Below are positions 1 through 8,831 of a stretch of 64,000 bases of DNA, piece by piece. The stretch lies in NCBI RefSeq assembly GCF_001424985.1, contig NZ_LMDA01000023.1:119495-183494 (forward strand), written 5' to 3'. Origin of the DNA: Rhizobium sp. Root1212 (GTDB lineage Bacteria; Pseudomonadota; Alphaproteobacteria; Rhizobiales; Rhizobiaceae). Made by a program: the position numbers and the translations under genes. The notes beneath the pieces are model-generated. The model was not told the origin of the DNA and did no database searches. It worked only from the letters and a program-made list of their open reading frames with translations. The number at the start of each line of letters is the position of its first letter. Positions within the stretch are counted from its first letter, which is position 1.

Positions 1-595
1 GGTCGAGCGTCATGCCGGTTGCCGCAAGCAGGGCCTCGGACCAGGCGCGCTTGCCGGTGTCGAGCCAGGAGGTGCCGGCGCTATCCGACATTTCGGAAAT
101 ATGCTCGCCGGTTAGCCACAGGCGCAGATAGTCCTTCGGCAGCAGCACCCTGGCGACCTTGGCAAAAATTTCCGGCTCGTTTTCCGCGACCCAGACGAGT
201 TTCGGCGCGGTGAAGCCGGGGAAGACGATGTTGCCCGTCAAGGCGCGGAATTGCGGATCGGAATCGAGGCGGGCCGCCTGATGGTAGCTGCGGGTATCGT
301 TCCAGAGAATGCAGGGGCGCAGGACCCGGTCATCGGCGTCGATCAGCGTCGCACCGTGCATGTGGCCGGAAAGGCCGATGCCGCGGACGGCGGCGAGTTC
401 CTTGGGATGGGCGGCTTTTAGGCCCGCGACGGCTTCTTCCGTGGCGCGGACCCAGGCGGCCGGGTCCTGCTCCGACCAGCCGGGATGGGGGCGCGAAACA
501 TCCATCGCGCCGGAGGCGGAGCCCACCACCCGCTGGGCTTCGTCGATCAGAAGCGCTTTTACCCCGGATGTACCGAGATCGAGACCGAGATACAT
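1..595 (-). CDS. xylB: xylulokinase, 3' end cut off by window edge
   Basis: FGGY-family sugar kinase that phosphorylates D-xylulose with ATP to xylulose 5-phosphate in cytoplasmic xylose catabolism. The ATG at 595 opens with the FGGY N-terminal signature MYLGLDLGTSGVKALLID, the phosphate-binding loop. SGHMHGATLID and ILWNDTRS further on are typical of XylB rather than glycerol kinase. Only about 198 N-terminal residues lie in the window; the ATPase C-terminal half is missing because the window starts here. It begins 9 nt after the stop of the LacI-type gene on the same strand, so the two are probably co-transcribed with xylose genes further left. Xylulokinase is well supported, though a related pentulose kinase cannot be fully excluded from the N-terminus alone. 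Confidence 0.9.
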   Translation of the reverse strand, partial: MYLGLDLGTSGVKALLIDEAQRVVGSASGAMDVSRPHPGWSEQDPAAWVRATEEAVAGLKAAHPKELAAVRGIGLSGHMHGATLIDADDRVLRPCILWNDTRSYHQAARLDSDPQFRALTGNIVFPGFTAPKLVWVAENEPEIFAKVARVLLPKDYLRLWLTGEHISEMSDSAGTSWLDTGKRAWSEALLAATGMTLD

Positions 596-604
596 GCTGT
601 TCTC

Positions 605-1657
605 CTAGAGGTCTTCGCGGGGCGTTCTCGCCTCGTCGAAGGGCAGGTTGTCCTTGAGGAAGATATCGATGCGGATGCGCTCCTGCGCGCCGATGACGGC
701 AAGGCCATCGGCCTTCGCCTTCAGGACGCGGATGGCTGATCGCACCTCATGGCCGGCATCCTGATTCAGGACGGCGTCGATCAGGCTGTCCTGCAGGGCG
801 CGTCGGGTGTGGGGCGTCAGTTCGTGGGCGATGACGCAGGGTTTTGAAGGACTTGTCTTGAGCGCGGTGATCAGGCCGCGATTGCCGGCGCCGAGCGAAT
901 AGATGCCGGCGATATCGGGATGGGTTTCCAAGGCTCCGCGCACCAGGCGTTCAGCCTCGGTCGGATCGTCGTGACCTTCGAGAACGGGCAGGATCGTGCG
1001 GCCGGGAAATTCCGCGTCCAGCACGGCGCGAAAACCTTCCAGACGTTCGCGATGGTCGCGCACCAGCATGGAGCCGGCGAGCACGGCAACCGGGCCGGGG
1101 CGTTCGCCGAGGAAACGGCCCATCAGGTTGCCGGCGGTGCGACCGGCGGCGGTGTTGTCTACGCCGGCAAAATGATCCCGATTGGAACCCGAGAGATCGG
1201 AGACCAATGTGACGACGGGGATGCCGTCATCACGCAACCGGTTGACGGAGGCGGCTACCTCCGGGGAATCGACTGCCACCACGGCAATGCCGGCGGGACG
1301 GATGGCGTGAGCTTCTTCCAAAGCAGCCTGCAGGGCAGGGGCGTCGAAGGCCGGTACGGTGACGATCGAAATCTGGGTGCGCTCGAAGGCTGAGCGTTCG
1401 ATGGCGGCGCGGATTTCGGCCTCCAGCCCGCGCATGAACGAGTTGTCGCCGGCGGGCAGGATGAAGACCAGCGGGTAGATGCGGCTCTTGGCGAGATTGG
1501 CGGCGGCGACATCTCTGATATAGCCGATACGCTCGATCGCCTTTTCCACCTTTTCGCGCGTCACGGTGCGGACGCCCGGACGCAGGTTCAGTACCCGGTC
1601 GACGGTCGCAAGGCTCACCCCCGCGGCAGCGGCAATGTCATGAACGGTTGGGCGCAT
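605..1657 (-). CDS. LacI-family transcriptional regulator, probable xylose regulator
   Basis: DNA-binding repressor of 350 aa. An N-terminal LacI helix-turn-helix (VHDIAAAAGVSLATVDRVLN, residues 4-23) is followed by a periplasmic-binding-protein-like sugar sensor with the usual LVFILPAG opening. The ATG at 1657 is preceded by a good GGAGG-type ribosome site. The reading frame stays open upstream to 1867 but only through non-coding sequence, so the longer form is rejected. The gene lies directly before xylB on the same strand, so control of xylose or xylulose use is the likely role. The effector is inferred from context and not visible in the sequence. Confidence 0.88.
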   Translation of the reverse strand: MRPTVHDIAAAAGVSLATVDRVLNLRPGVRTVTREKVEKAIERIGYIRDVAAANLAKSRIYPLVFILPAGDNSFMRGLEAEIRAAIERSAFERTQISIVTVPAFDAPALQAALEEAHAIRPAGIAVVAVDSPEVAASVNRLRDDGIPVVTLVSDLSGSNRDHFAGVDNTAAGRTAGNLMGRFLGERPGPVAVLAGSMLVRDHRERLEGFRAVLDAEFPGRTILPVLEGHDDPTEAERLVRGALETHPDIAGIYSLGAGNRGLITALKTSPSKPCVIAHELTPHTRRALQDSLIDAVLNQDAGHEVRSAIRVLKAKADGLAVIGAQERIRIDIFLKDNLPFDEARTPREDL

Positions 1658-1806
1658 CTTTTCCTCCGCGGCAAGCTTTAGAGGAATTTTTGATGTACGT
1701 AAATCAGAAATTAGCGGACAATAGCGCCGGCTGAGAATGTAGTTGTTTTTAATTTGGAATTTCTGATGCAGTAGGCGGTATTCGTGGGGCGAAAGGTGCG
1801 GCATTT

Positions 1807-1914
1807 CCCTTCTCCCCGCTTGCGGGGAGAAGGTGGCCGACAGGCCGGATGAGGGGCCTACAGGCAAGGAATGCCCCTCACCCTAGCCCTCTCCCCGCAG
1901 GCGGGGAGAGGGGA
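1807..1914. repeat. RIME-like intergenic repeat, copy 1
   Basis: About 108 bp made of two short GC-rich palindromes, CTTCTCCCCGC/GCGGGGAGAAG on the left and CCTCTCCCCGC/GCGGGGAGAGG on the right. The middle carries GGCCGGATGAGGGGC and GCCCCTCACCCTAGCC. The same block recurs at 15397-15503, 31015-31138 and 33786-33912. Architecture and size match the Rhizobium-specific intergenic mosaic elements (RIME1) described in Rhizobiaceae. It sits between the 5' ends/3' ends of flanking genes, outside coding sequence. Confidence 0.8.
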
Positions 1915-1976
1915 CGACTGAGGATTTTGGCATCTCCGTCGGCTCGCAATTGCCTACGCAAGGCAGACGGGCGATC

Positions 1977-2936
1977 TCAGCTTCCCAGATGCTTCTCGCC
2001 GCGCTTTTTGGCGAGTTCGATCTGCTGCTGGCGCTGGCGGTAGCGCTGCCGGTCCTCGTCGGTGCGGACCTCGTGGCAGTGAACGCAGGCCACGCCGTCT
2101 TCATGATGAGGCGATTTCAGGTCTTCCAGCGTCAGCGGCTGGCGGCAGGCGTGGCAGAGGGTGTGCTCGCCTTCCTTCAGGCCATGGGTCACCGAAACGC
2201 GGTCGTCGAAGACGAAGCAGGCGCCTTCCCAGAGGCTTTCTTCCTCCGGCACGGTTTCCAGATATTTGAGGATGCCGCCCTTGAGGTGATAGACCTCGTC
2301 GAAGCCCTGCTCCTTCATGAAGGCCGTCGCCTTCTCGCAGCGGATGCCGCCGGTGCAGTACATGGCGATCTTCGGCTTGTTGTGCAGGCCGGTGTTGTTC
2401 TTCACCCAGTCGGGGAACTCGCGGAAGGTCTTGGTCTGAGGATCGACCGCACCCCTGAAGATGCCGATGGCCGTCTCGTAATCGTTGCGGGTGTCGATGA
2501 CGATTGTTTCCGGATCGGAGATCAGCGCGTTCCAGTCCTTCGGCTCGACATAGGTGCCGACAACCTTGTTGGGGTCGATATCCTCGACGCCCATGGTGAC
2601 GATTTCCTTCTTCAGCCGCACCTTTATGCGCAGGAAAGGCATGGCGGAAGCGCGGCTTTCCTTGTGCTCCAGCAAAGCGAATTCCGGCTGCGACCGCAGG
2701 AAGGCGAGGACAGCGGCAATGCCGGCATCGGTGCCGGCGATGGTGCCGTTGATGCCCTCATGGGCGATGAGCAGCGTGCCCTTCACGCCGTTTTCGTCGC
2801 AAAGCGCCTGCAGGGCCGCACGAAAATCGGCGAAACGTGGAAAGGAAACAAAATGATAGAGCGCAGCCACGAGAAACGGGCTGTCCTGTGCCGGAGCGAT
2901 GGCATCCGGGCGGGCGGTGTCGAGCGTGTCGGTCAT
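1977..2936 (-). CDS. trhO: tRNA uridine(34) hydroxylase, rhodanese family
   Basis: TrhO (YceA family) catalyses oxygen-dependent 5-hydroxylation of wobble uridine 34 in tRNAs, a step toward cmo5U/mcmo5U-type modification. The 319-aa protein has the family order: an N-terminal acylphosphatase-like domain (FVSFPRF...[16 protein letters not shown]), a central rhodanese domain with the active-site loop [11 protein letters not shown], and a C-terminal zinc-knuckle-like segment with CHAC and CVHCHE. The ATG at 2936 was chosen over an upstream in-frame codon because the family N-terminus starts near LVAALYHF. It stands alone, 56 nt beyond the stop of the CYTH gene. Confidence 0.92.
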   Translation of the reverse strand: MTDTLDTARPDAIAPAQDSPFLVAALYHFVSFPRFADFRAALQALCDENGVKGTLLIAHEGINGTIAGTDAGIAAVLAFLRSQPEFALLEHKESRASAMPFLRIKVRLKKEIVTMGVEDIDPNKVVGTYVEPKDWNALISDPETIVIDTRNDYETAIGIFRGAVDPQTKTFREFPDWVKNNTGLHNKPKIAMYCTGGIRCEKATAFMKEQGFDEVYHLKGGILKYLETVPEEESLWEGACFVFDDRVSVTHGLKEGEHTLCHACRQPLTLEDLKSPHHEDGVACVHCHEVRTDEDRQRYRQRQQQIELAKKRGEKHLGS

Positions 2937-2992
2937 GGCCGGTGAAATACAGCTTTCCGGCGTTTCGCGCAATCTGCCGCAGCGTTGCCGGT

Positions 2993-3466
2993 TCAAGCCG
3001 ACATCTGCGGCAGGCCTTCGAGAGCGAGGTAGTGGTTGGAATAGCGATAGTTTCCGGTCACCTCGCGACCGATCCAGTCCGGGATCGGCGGCAGGTCGGT
3101 TTCGCTTTCCATTTCGACCTCGGCGATAACAAGGCCGCGCAGGTCGCCCTGATAGACGTCGATCTCCCAGGTGAAGCCGCCGTGGGGAACGCAGTAGCGC
3201 GTCTTTTCGATAACGACGCCGATTGCCTGGCGCATCATGTCTTCGGCGTCATCGAGCGGAATGTCATATTCGAATTCCTCGCGCACCACCGCGCTCTTGG
3301 AAATCTTGGTGGTGAGTTGCGCCCGCTTTCCTCCGGAAATGCGCACCCTGACCGAACGATCGTCCATGGCGACGATATAGGCCTGTTTCAGCCGGGTGCC
3401 GCCGTCGGTCAGCTTGCGCCAGCGGTCGCCGGCGACGAGGAACTTGCGCTCTATTTCCTTCGCCAT
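2993..3466 (-). CDS. CYTH domain protein (triphosphate tunnel enzyme)
   Basis: A 157-aa single-domain CYTH protein. The N-terminal ExExK signature is present as EIERK at residues 4-8. Alternating charged beta-strands follow, such as [17 protein letters not shown] and YDIPLDD, which line the triphosphate-binding tunnel. Small bacterial CYTH proteins are usually inorganic triphosphatases or nucleotide triphosphatases; a class IV adenylate cyclase is possible but less likely for this length. ATG at 3466 is preferred to the TTG immediately before it. The natural substrate cannot be told from the sequence. Confidence 0.85.
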   Translation of the reverse strand: MAKEIERKFLVAGDRWRKLTDGGTRLKQAYIVAMDDRSVRVRISGGKRAQLTTKISKSAVVREEFEYDIPLDDAEDMMRQAIGVVIEKTRYCVPHGGFTWEIDVYQGDLRGLVIAEVEMESETDLPPIPDWIGREVTGNYRYSNHYLALEGLPQMSA

Positions 3467-3665
3467 CAATTCTGCCCCTGGTGTGGTTGATCTTGTGGCC
3501 GCGGGAGACTAGCAATCCTTAAGATTTTTGCAAATCCTGCTTTCTTGCCTTTGTTTGCCGGGCTGCACGTCTTGCAAGGCTGCAATGATAACGCACCTCT
3601 CGACATGGGGCGTGCGCGGGAGTATTGCAACGGTATCTAATCGTTTTAAAAGCCTGGAGGCCTGC

Positions 3666-4304
3666 ATGAGCACGAAGACCGACAAACTGCTTTCCGTTCT
3701 CAAGCTGCAGCCGGTCGTTCCGGTCCTGGTCATCGACGATCTGGCAACGGCGGTGCCGCTGGCCCGTGCGTTGGTCGCCGGCGGCCTGAAAGCCATCGAG
3801 ATCACGCTGCGCACGCCGGCCGCTCTCGACGCCATCCGCGCGGTGGCCGATCAGGTCGAAGGCGCCGTTGCCGGTGCCGGCACGATCCTCAATGCCGCGC
3901 AGTACGAGCAGGCCGTCAAGGCGGGTTCGCAGTTCATCGTCAGCCCCGGCACGACGCAGGAACTGATCGATGCTGCCAATGACAGCGACATCCCGCTGCT
4001 GCCGGGCGCTGCGACGGCGAGCGAAGTCATGGGCCTGCGCGAAGAAGGCTATGAGGTGATGAAGTTCTTCCCGGCCGAGCAGGCCGGCGGTGCGGCCTAT
4101 CTGAAGTCTCTCTCTTCGCCGCTCGCCGGCACGCTGTTCTGCCCGACCGGCGGCATTTCGCTGTCGAATGCGAAGGATTACCTGTCGCTGCCGAACGTCG
4201 TCTGCGTCGGCGGCTCCTGGGTCGCGCCGAAGGATCTGGTCGCCAAGGGCGACTGGGCGGGCATCACGAAGCTCGCTTCCGAGGCTTTCGCGCTGAAGGG
4301 TTGA
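3666..4304 (+). CDS. eda: 2-dehydro-3-deoxy-phosphogluconate (KDPG) aldolase
   Basis: Class I aldolase of the Entner-Doudoroff pathway that splits KDPG into pyruvate and glyceraldehyde 3-phosphate; the main glucose route in rhizobia. The 212-aa protein shows the catalytic residues at family-standard positions: Glu45 and Arg49 in EITLRTP, and the Schiff-base Lys133 in VMKFFPAE. The glycine-rich phosphate site SPGTT and CPTGGIS are intact. An SD GGAGG at 3656-3660 precedes the ATG at 3666; the open frame upstream to 3528 lacks the fold and is rejected. A hairpin follows the stop, so the gene is likely monocistronic. Confidence 0.95.
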   Translation: MSTKTDKLLSVLKLQPVVPVLVIDDLATAVPLARALVAGGLKAIEITLRTPAALDAIRAVADQVEGAVAGAGTILNAAQYEQAVKAGSQFIVSPGTTQELIDAANDSDIPLLPGAATASEVMGLREEGYEVMKFFPAEQAGGAAYLKSLSSPLAGTLFCPTGGISLSNAKDYLSLPNVVCVGGSWVAPKDLVAKGDWAGITKLASEAFALKG

Positions 4305-4330
4305 TCCTGAAAGAGCTTTTTTATCCGCGG

Positions 4331-4352
4331 GGCCGCCTTTGGGCGGCCTTGT
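4331..4352 (+). terminator. hairpin after eda
   Basis: GGCCGCC (4331-4337) pairs with GGCGGCC (4342-4348) across a 4-nt loop. Only two T residues follow, so this is a weak or Rho-assisted stop. Confidence 0.5.
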
Positions 4353-4421
4353 CATTTGTATTCCCTTCTTCATGTTCCTATGTCTCAATCCTGCTTCAAC
4401 CAGCAAGGGAGTGAGCCCCAC

Positions 4422-5165
4422 ATGTTCGACGCGAAGAAACTTCTGGATCAGTTCCTCGGCAGCGAAATCCCCGGTGCCGGCGGCACCGTGCGCGACCGCG
4501 CGGGCCAAGCGATCCAGATGGCCAAGGACAATCCCTGGAAGGCGGGCGCCCTTGCCGCCGTGCTGCTCGGCACCGAAACCGGGCGCGACGTGGCCGGAAC
4601 CGCGGCAAAGCTTGGCGGTCTCGCGGCCATCGCCGGCCTCGGCTATCAGGCCTACAAGAATTATCAGGCCGGCAAGGAGCCGGTCGCTCAACCCGATCCC
4701 GCGCAGCCGCAGGCCCAGCCCGAACTCCTGCCGCCGCCGGCCGATTCCGGCTTTAGTACGGAGCCTGCCGTGGTGCGCAACGATTTCGTGCTGTTTCTCG
4801 TGCGGGCGATGATCGCGGCCGCCCGCGCCGATGGCCATATCGACGATACCGAGCGCGCGCGGATTATGGACAAGGTGAAACTTGCCGGTCTCGATGCCGA
4901 AGCCGAGCAGTTCCTGAACGACGAACTGACCAAGCCCACCGATCTCGATGCCATCGTCGCAGCGGCCCAGACGGAAGAGGAGAAGGTGGAGCTTTATACC
5001 GCTTCGCGTCTGGCCATCGAGCCGGATAGCCGCGCCGAGCGGGGTTATCTCGATCTGCTCGCCGGCCGTCTCGGTCTTGCCGATGCGCTGGTCGATCATA
5101 TCGAGGCGACGGTTTCCGCGGCCAAGGCACCGGTGGCGCCGACAGGGTCCAATCCCTGGGCGTAA
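4422..5165 (+). CDS. DUF533 / TerB-like inner-membrane-associated protein
   Basis: A 247-aa protein of the DUF533 (YebE-like) family. Residues 1-90 contain an amphipathic, Gly/Ala-rich segment (KAGALAAVLLGTETGRDVAG, then KLGGLAAIAGLGYQAYKN) that may insert in the membrane. A Pro/Gln-rich linker (VAQPDPAQPQAQPELLPPP) leads to a helical TerB-like domain with RAMIAAARADGHIDDTER, a motif shared with TerB tellurite-resistance proteins. Function is unknown; TerB-like domains are linked to metal sensing and envelope stress. Start ATG 4422 follows GGGAGTGAG. It is flanked by terminators on both sides, so it is likely transcribed alone. Confidence 0.82.
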   Translation: MFDAKKLLDQFLGSEIPGAGGTVRDRAGQAIQMAKDNPWKAGALAAVLLGTETGRDVAGTAAKLGGLAAIAGLGYQAYKNYQAGKEPVAQPDPAQPQAQPELLPPPADSGFSTEPAVVRNDFVLFLVRAMIAAARADGHIDDTERARIMDKVKLAGLDAEAEQFLNDELTKPTDLDAIVAAAQTEEEKVELYTASRLAIEPDSRAERGYLDLLAGRLGLADALVDHIEATVSAAKAPVAPTGSNPWA

Positions 5166-5186
5166 GGTTTTGACACGATCATCAAG

Positions 5187-5218
5187 CCTCCGCTCCGAAA
5201 CCGGCGCGGAGGTTTTTT
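5187..5218 (+). terminator. intrinsic terminator after DUF533 gene
   Basis: CCTCCGC (5187-5193) pairs with GCGGAGG (5206-5212), followed by six T residues (5213-5218). Confidence 0.85.
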
Positions 5219-5281
5219 GTGACTGGCTTTCGTTTCGGAATTTCGTTAGCGATAGCCGCACAGGATCAAGGAGAGAATGAT

Positions 5282-5497
5282 ATGGCCGAGGGCAAGGATA
5301 ACGAACGTTCGCCGGCCATTGCCGCCGCCGTCATTCTTCTCGTGGTCGGCTTCGGCTTCTTCCTGCTCCCGAAGGCGATGCTCTGGATCGGCGATTTTTC
5401 ACCGTGGCTGGCGGCCGTGTTCGGCACGCTGTGCGTGCTCGGCTTCTTTCTGATTTTCTGGCTGCGCGCTCGCTACCAGCGCAAGCGTGGGCTCTGA
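5282..5497 (+). CDS. small two-helix membrane protein
   Basis: A 71-aa protein with two predicted transmembrane helices, roughly residues 12-29 (AIAAAVILLVVGFGFFLL) and 41-61 (WLAAVFGTLCVLGFFLIFWL), and a basic C-terminus (RARYQRKRGL). The charged N-terminus MAEGKDNERS suggests both ends face the cytoplasm. SD AAGGAGAGAA lies just ahead of ATG 5282, a strong start. It ends 4 nt before the convergent NicO gene stop. I do not recognise a family with assigned function. Confidence 0.75.
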   Translation: MAEGKDNERSPAIAAAVILLVVGFGFFLLPKAMLWIGDFSPWLAAVFGTLCVLGFFLIFWLRARYQRKRGL

Positions 5498-5501
5498 CGT
5501 C

Positions 5502-6515
5502 TCAAGCCTGCAGCGCCGCGCCCAGAAGCACCAGTCCCAGCACCAGCACCAGCAAGGCTCCGAAAATCTCGATGGCATTGCCGATGCGCGTCGCCGTAGT
5601 TGCCGATGAGGCATAACGCACGGCAAAATCCTTGGCGGTGACGGCCAGGGTCGCCAGTGCCGAGACGGTGATGGCCGTGCCGACCGACATGGCTAAGACC
5701 GACAGCACGCCGCCGATATAAAGGCCGTTCAGCAACGCGAAGCTCAGCACGATCAGCGCGCCGGAGCAGGGGCGCAACCCCACCGCGACGATCGCCGACC
5801 ATGCCTCGCGCCAATCGAAGGTTTCGCCCTTCAACATGGAAGGATCGGGCGCATGGGCGTGGCCGCAGGTCGAGCAGACTTCGCCGGCCTCATGGTGGTG
5901 ATGGCCATCATGATGATGGTCATGGTGATGGTGATCGGTTGCCAAGGCGGGCACGAGCGCCGGTTCGCGCACCATCATTGCCTTCAGCTTGCGATAGAGC
6001 AGCCATCCGCCGAAGGCGGCGATCAGGGCGTAGCTGGTGGTTTCCAGAAACTGGGTCGCTTGCGTCATCGAAATCGAGGAGCCGCGCAGCACCAGATAAG
6101 CGGCGCCGACCAGCAGGATGGCGACGATGCCCTGCAGGAAGGAGGAGAGGAAGGAAAGCACGACGCCGCGTTTCAGCTCCGTCTCGTTGGCGATCATGTA
6201 GGAGGAGATGACGGCCTTGCCGTGGCCGGGGCCGGCCGCATGGAAAACGCCATAGGAGAAGGAAAGCCCGATCAGCGACCAGAGCTGCCACGGGTTTTCG
6301 CGCATGCCTTTGAGCGCGGCCGTCAACGTGTGATAAAAACCCTGCTGTTCGCGGTTGACCCAGGCAAAGAAGCCGCCGAAAGGCCCGGTCATGTTGAAGG
6401 CGGGCTCCGCCGTGCCGATGCCGAGCGGCGATTGCGCATGGGCGAGCGTGGCCCACGTGGCCGCGATGCCGAGGGCGGTCAGGGCAAGGACGATCGGCCG
6501 GCGGGCTTTCAGCAT
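5502..6515 (-). CDS. NicO/RcnA-type nickel-cobalt efflux protein
   Basis: Inner-membrane transporter of the NicO family (337 aa), expected to move Ni(II)/Co(II), usually outward as in RcnA. An N-terminal signal-like segment (residues 8-27, ending AHA) precedes several membrane helices. Family motifs are HAAGPGHGK at 92-100 and VGLRPCSGA around 245-253. A cytoplasmic/periplasmic loop at about 195-221 is very His-rich and adds CSTCGHAH, a likely metal-binding loop. Its ATG at 6515 overlaps the DUF1007 gene by 7 nt, so the two are translationally coupled. Metal specificity is inferred from family and loop. Confidence 0.88.
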   Translation of the reverse strand: MLKARRPIVLALTALGIAATWATLAHAQSPLGIGTAEPAFNMTGPFGGFFAWVNREQQGFYHTLTAALKGMRENPWQLWSLIGLSFSYGVFHAAGPGHGKAVISSYMIANETELKRGVVLSFLSSFLQGIVAILLVGAAYLVLRGSSISMTQATQFLETTSYALIAAFGGWLLYRKLKAMMVREPALVPALATDHHHHDHHHDGHHHHEAGEVCSTCGHAHAPDPSMLKGETFDWREAWSAIVAVGLRPCSGALIVLSFALLNGLYIGGVLSVLAMSVGTAITVSALATLAVTAKDFAVRYASSATTATRIGNAIEIFGALLVLVLGLVLLGAALQA

Positions 6516-7150
6516 GTGAACTCGATCCTTGTGGCAAACATCTTCGACATGTCGGTGCCGGTCGGGTCGTTGAAGAAGGCGTCCGTCAGGCTTGCCTTAT
6601 TTTCCGACAGCACCTCGTCGGGATCGGGGCGAACCACCTTGTGCTCGCAGGCGCTGATCTTGTCGCCGACCGGCGCGAGATCGTCGTCGGTCGGAAAATC
6701 GATCGCGGTATACATGGTGGGATCGTAGACGCCGAAGGAGAGCCTGCCCTTGAGCGGGATGGTCTCGGCGGGCTTGACGGCGAACATCAGCAGCAGCTGG
6801 CCATCCTTATAGTCGGCGACGATGCCGTCCGGCTTGGTGACTTTCACGCTTTTGCCGTTGTCGAGGATGGTCGTGTAATAGTTGTATTCCTGCAGCGAAT
6901 CCAGAACCGTCTGGCCGATCTCCTGGAGTTCGTCCGGGTCGAGCTGTGCGTTCGAATTCTTGTCGAAATCCATCACCACACTGGCCGTGAACAGGTCGTC
7001 GAAACGCCAGACGTTGCGCAGTTCGGAAATCTCATTTTTGTCGTCGGTGACGATTTCGAGCCGCGCCTCGGCGAAGATATGCGGATGGGCAATGGCCATC
7101 GATGGCAAGAGTGCTGCGGCCGCAGCAAAAAGGACGGATAGACGGTTCAT
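6509..7150 (-). CDS. DUF1007 family periplasmic partner of NicO transporter
   Basis: A 213-aa exported protein of the DUF1007 (YebY/ZnuA-adjacent) family that in many bacteria is encoded beside NicO/HupE-type metal transporters. The signal peptide is clear (MNRLSVLFAAAAALLPSMAIA, cleaved before HPHIFAEA). The conserved HPHIF start of the mature protein could bind metal. An EF-hand-like acidic loop DKNSNAQLDPDE lies mid-protein, and two cysteines lie near ISACEH and the terminal Cys. Start ATG 7150 was chosen because the signal peptide begins there. Overlap with the transporter gene supports a joint metal-export role, whose mechanism is unknown. Confidence 0.85.
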   Translation of the reverse strand: MNRLSVLFAAAAALLPSMAIAHPHIFAEARLEIVTDDKNEISELRNVWRFDDLFTASVVMDFDKNSNAQLDPDELQEIGQTVLDSLQEYNYYTTILDNGKSVKVTKPDGIVADYKDGQLLLMFAVKPAETIPLKGRLSFGVYDPTMYTAIDFPTDDDLAPVGDKISACEHKVVRPDPDEVLSENKASLTDAFFNDPTGTDMSKMFATRIEFTC

Positions 7151-7233
7151 GAGGCTTCCCTTGCCTGGAGACGACAGCAGGCATCGTGGCGATGCATGCG
7201 GCCGAAATGGGACGGAATTGGGACTGGCCCGCG

Positions 7234-8127
7234 TCAGCTGTTCTTGCGAAACCACGCCGTCAGGAAATCGACGAGGGTGCGTACCTTGGTCGGCAGATAG
7301 CGGCGATGCGGATAGATGGCATAGATGCCGCGGTCGTTCGGCAGGTATTCCTCGAACAGCGAGACGAGCGTGCCGGCGGCGATCTTCGGGCGAGCGATGA
7401 ACTCCGGCACGGAGGCGACACCGACGCCCGATTCGGCGGCGCGCACGGCGGCAAGCGGGCTGTTGACCTCGATCGGGCCGCTCACCGGCACGCTGAAGCC
7501 GGTGCCGTCCTTCTCGACGAAGCGCCAGTTGCTGTAGGAGCGGCCGTTGGTGTCGATGACGCAGGCGATCTTGGAAAGTTCGGACGGGTGGACGATCGGC
7601 CCGGTCATCGCCAGGAAACGCGGCGAGGCGCAGATCTTCAACTGAAAATCCGCAAGCTTGCGGGCGATGAGGGCCGAATCCTCAAGCTTGGTGACCCGGA
7701 TCGCCACATCGAAGCCTTCCTCCACCAGATCGACGAAGCGGTCGTCGGAGACGATTTCCAGTGACAGTTCGGGATGCGCCTTGCCGAAATCGATCAATGA
7801 CTGGCCGATCTCGGCATCGACGAAGGTGCGTGGCGCGGTGATCCTGAGCTTGCCCTTGAGGTCGGAATTGCCGGCGCGCACGAGATCGGCGAGATTGTCG
7901 ATCTCCTTCAGGATTTCGGATGCCGTGCGGTAATAGGTATGGCCGGCTTCGGTGAGCGAGAACTGGCGCGTGGTGCGGTTCAAGAGCAGGGCGCCGAGTT
8001 CGTCTTCCAGTTCGCGCACATATTTGGAAAGCAGCGCCTTGGAGCGACCGACCTTGCGGGCGGCGGCGGAGAAGCCTTCGGCATCGACGACATCGATGAA
8101 GGCGCGGATGCGGGTCAAGGTATCCAT
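7234..8127 (-). CDS. LysR-family transcriptional regulator
   Basis: A 297-aa LTTR: winged HTH at residues 1-60 (FIDVVDAEGFSAAARKVGRS...LSKYVRELE) and an effector-binding substrate domain to the end. It belongs to the subgroup whose members start MDTLTRIRAF and repress or activate nearby oxidoreductase genes. It is on the same strand as, and 83 nt upstream of, the DUF1007-NicO pair, but no divergent target is adjacent because the opposite side is the long odc leader. Target and ligand are not evident. Confidence 0.9.
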   Translation of the reverse strand: MDTLTRIRAFIDVVDAEGFSAAARKVGRSKALLSKYVRELEDELGALLLNRTTRQFSLTEAGHTYYRTASEILKEIDNLADLVRAGNSDLKGKLRITAPRTFVDAEIGQSLIDFGKAHPELSLEIVSDDRFVDLVEEGFDVAIRVTKLEDSALIARKLADFQLKICASPRFLAMTGPIVHPSELSKIACVIDTNGRSYSNWRFVEKDGTGFSVPVSGPIEVNSPLAAVRAAESGVGVASVPEFIARPKIAAGTLVSLFEEYLPNDRGIYAIYPHRRYLPTKVRTLVDFLTAWFRKNS

Positions 8128-8377
8128 TCAGCTCTCCTGATTCTCAAGGCACCCGATTCGCGGCGGTTCGTCATTCCGGCCGGAGCGGCGAAAAGAAACC
8201 GCCCTTTGGGGTCGCCATTTCGGCGCGTGTTTTTCGCGCTGCTAAAATTCTCAGAAAATTATGTGAAAACAGTAGGTTGGATTTGGCCGGGAGGTCAAGG
8301 AAATTGTTCGCTAAATGTGAACGGAAAAGAGCCTTCCGTTTCACTTCAAAAAATATTTCCCTGCCGGAAAAATCCTC

Positions 8378-8406
8378 TTGATTACGACAATGATTTTTCT
8401 TATCTC
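8378..8406 (+). promoter_or_regulatory. candidate promoter of the odc leader
   Basis: TTGATT (8378-8383) and TATCTC (8401-8406) are separated by 17 bp, in an AT-rich stretch just before the structured leader. This would place the transcript start near 8413. It is a sequence match only. Confidence 0.4.
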
Positions 8407-8412
8407 CCCCTT

Positions 8413-8831
8413 GCCCAAAGTCGCACGTGCCTGTGGGTGTCCGCCGACCCTCGAACTGGGATACGTCCCTAAGGTGAGGTCATCGGTAAGGTACCTGGAA
8501 CTAACCGCTCCAGTCGCTATTCCGGCCAACCGGGAAATGCGAGGACATCTTGAAGCAACGACGGTGCGGGCCTTTTTGTTCTCTGCCGGCTTTCCATCAG
8601 CCGGGGTTACTTAGAGGCACACCTTCATTGCCGGAAGTGCGGTCGGGTTCCCCCACCAATCCATGGCAGACAAAGCGGATCAAAAGCTCTTGGCAGGGCG
8701 TTGATCCATCATCCGCGCTGTACGAGCGCATGCGTGGTACCGGGGTCTCCACCGGCTGGTTCCTATGCGCGCACTCGTATGCCCTTTGTCCTCCGGGTTT
8801 CCGGAGCCTATGGAATATGGGGAATACCACC
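8413..8831 (+). ncRNA. speF-type 5' leader RNA of ornithine decarboxylase
   Basis: A gene-free, GC-rich and strongly structured stretch of about 420 nt directly ahead of the ornithine decarboxylase start. Length, position and target gene match the alphaproteobacterial speF RNA motif (described with other alphaproteobacterial cis-regulatory RNAs), found upstream of decarboxylase genes. A compact hairpin CTCCGG-GTTT-CCGGAG (8791-8806) sits about 26 nt before the start codon and could control access to the ribosome site. Short open frames occur inside (ATG 8537 to stop 8614; ATG 8765 running past the odc start). The exact 5' end is an estimate from a putative promoter. Confidence 0.7.

Noticed and set aside
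8550..8831. In-frame N-terminal extension of ornithine decarboxylase
   Set aside because: The extra 94 codons match no decarboxylase sequence and lie in the structured leader; the conserved protein starts at 8832.
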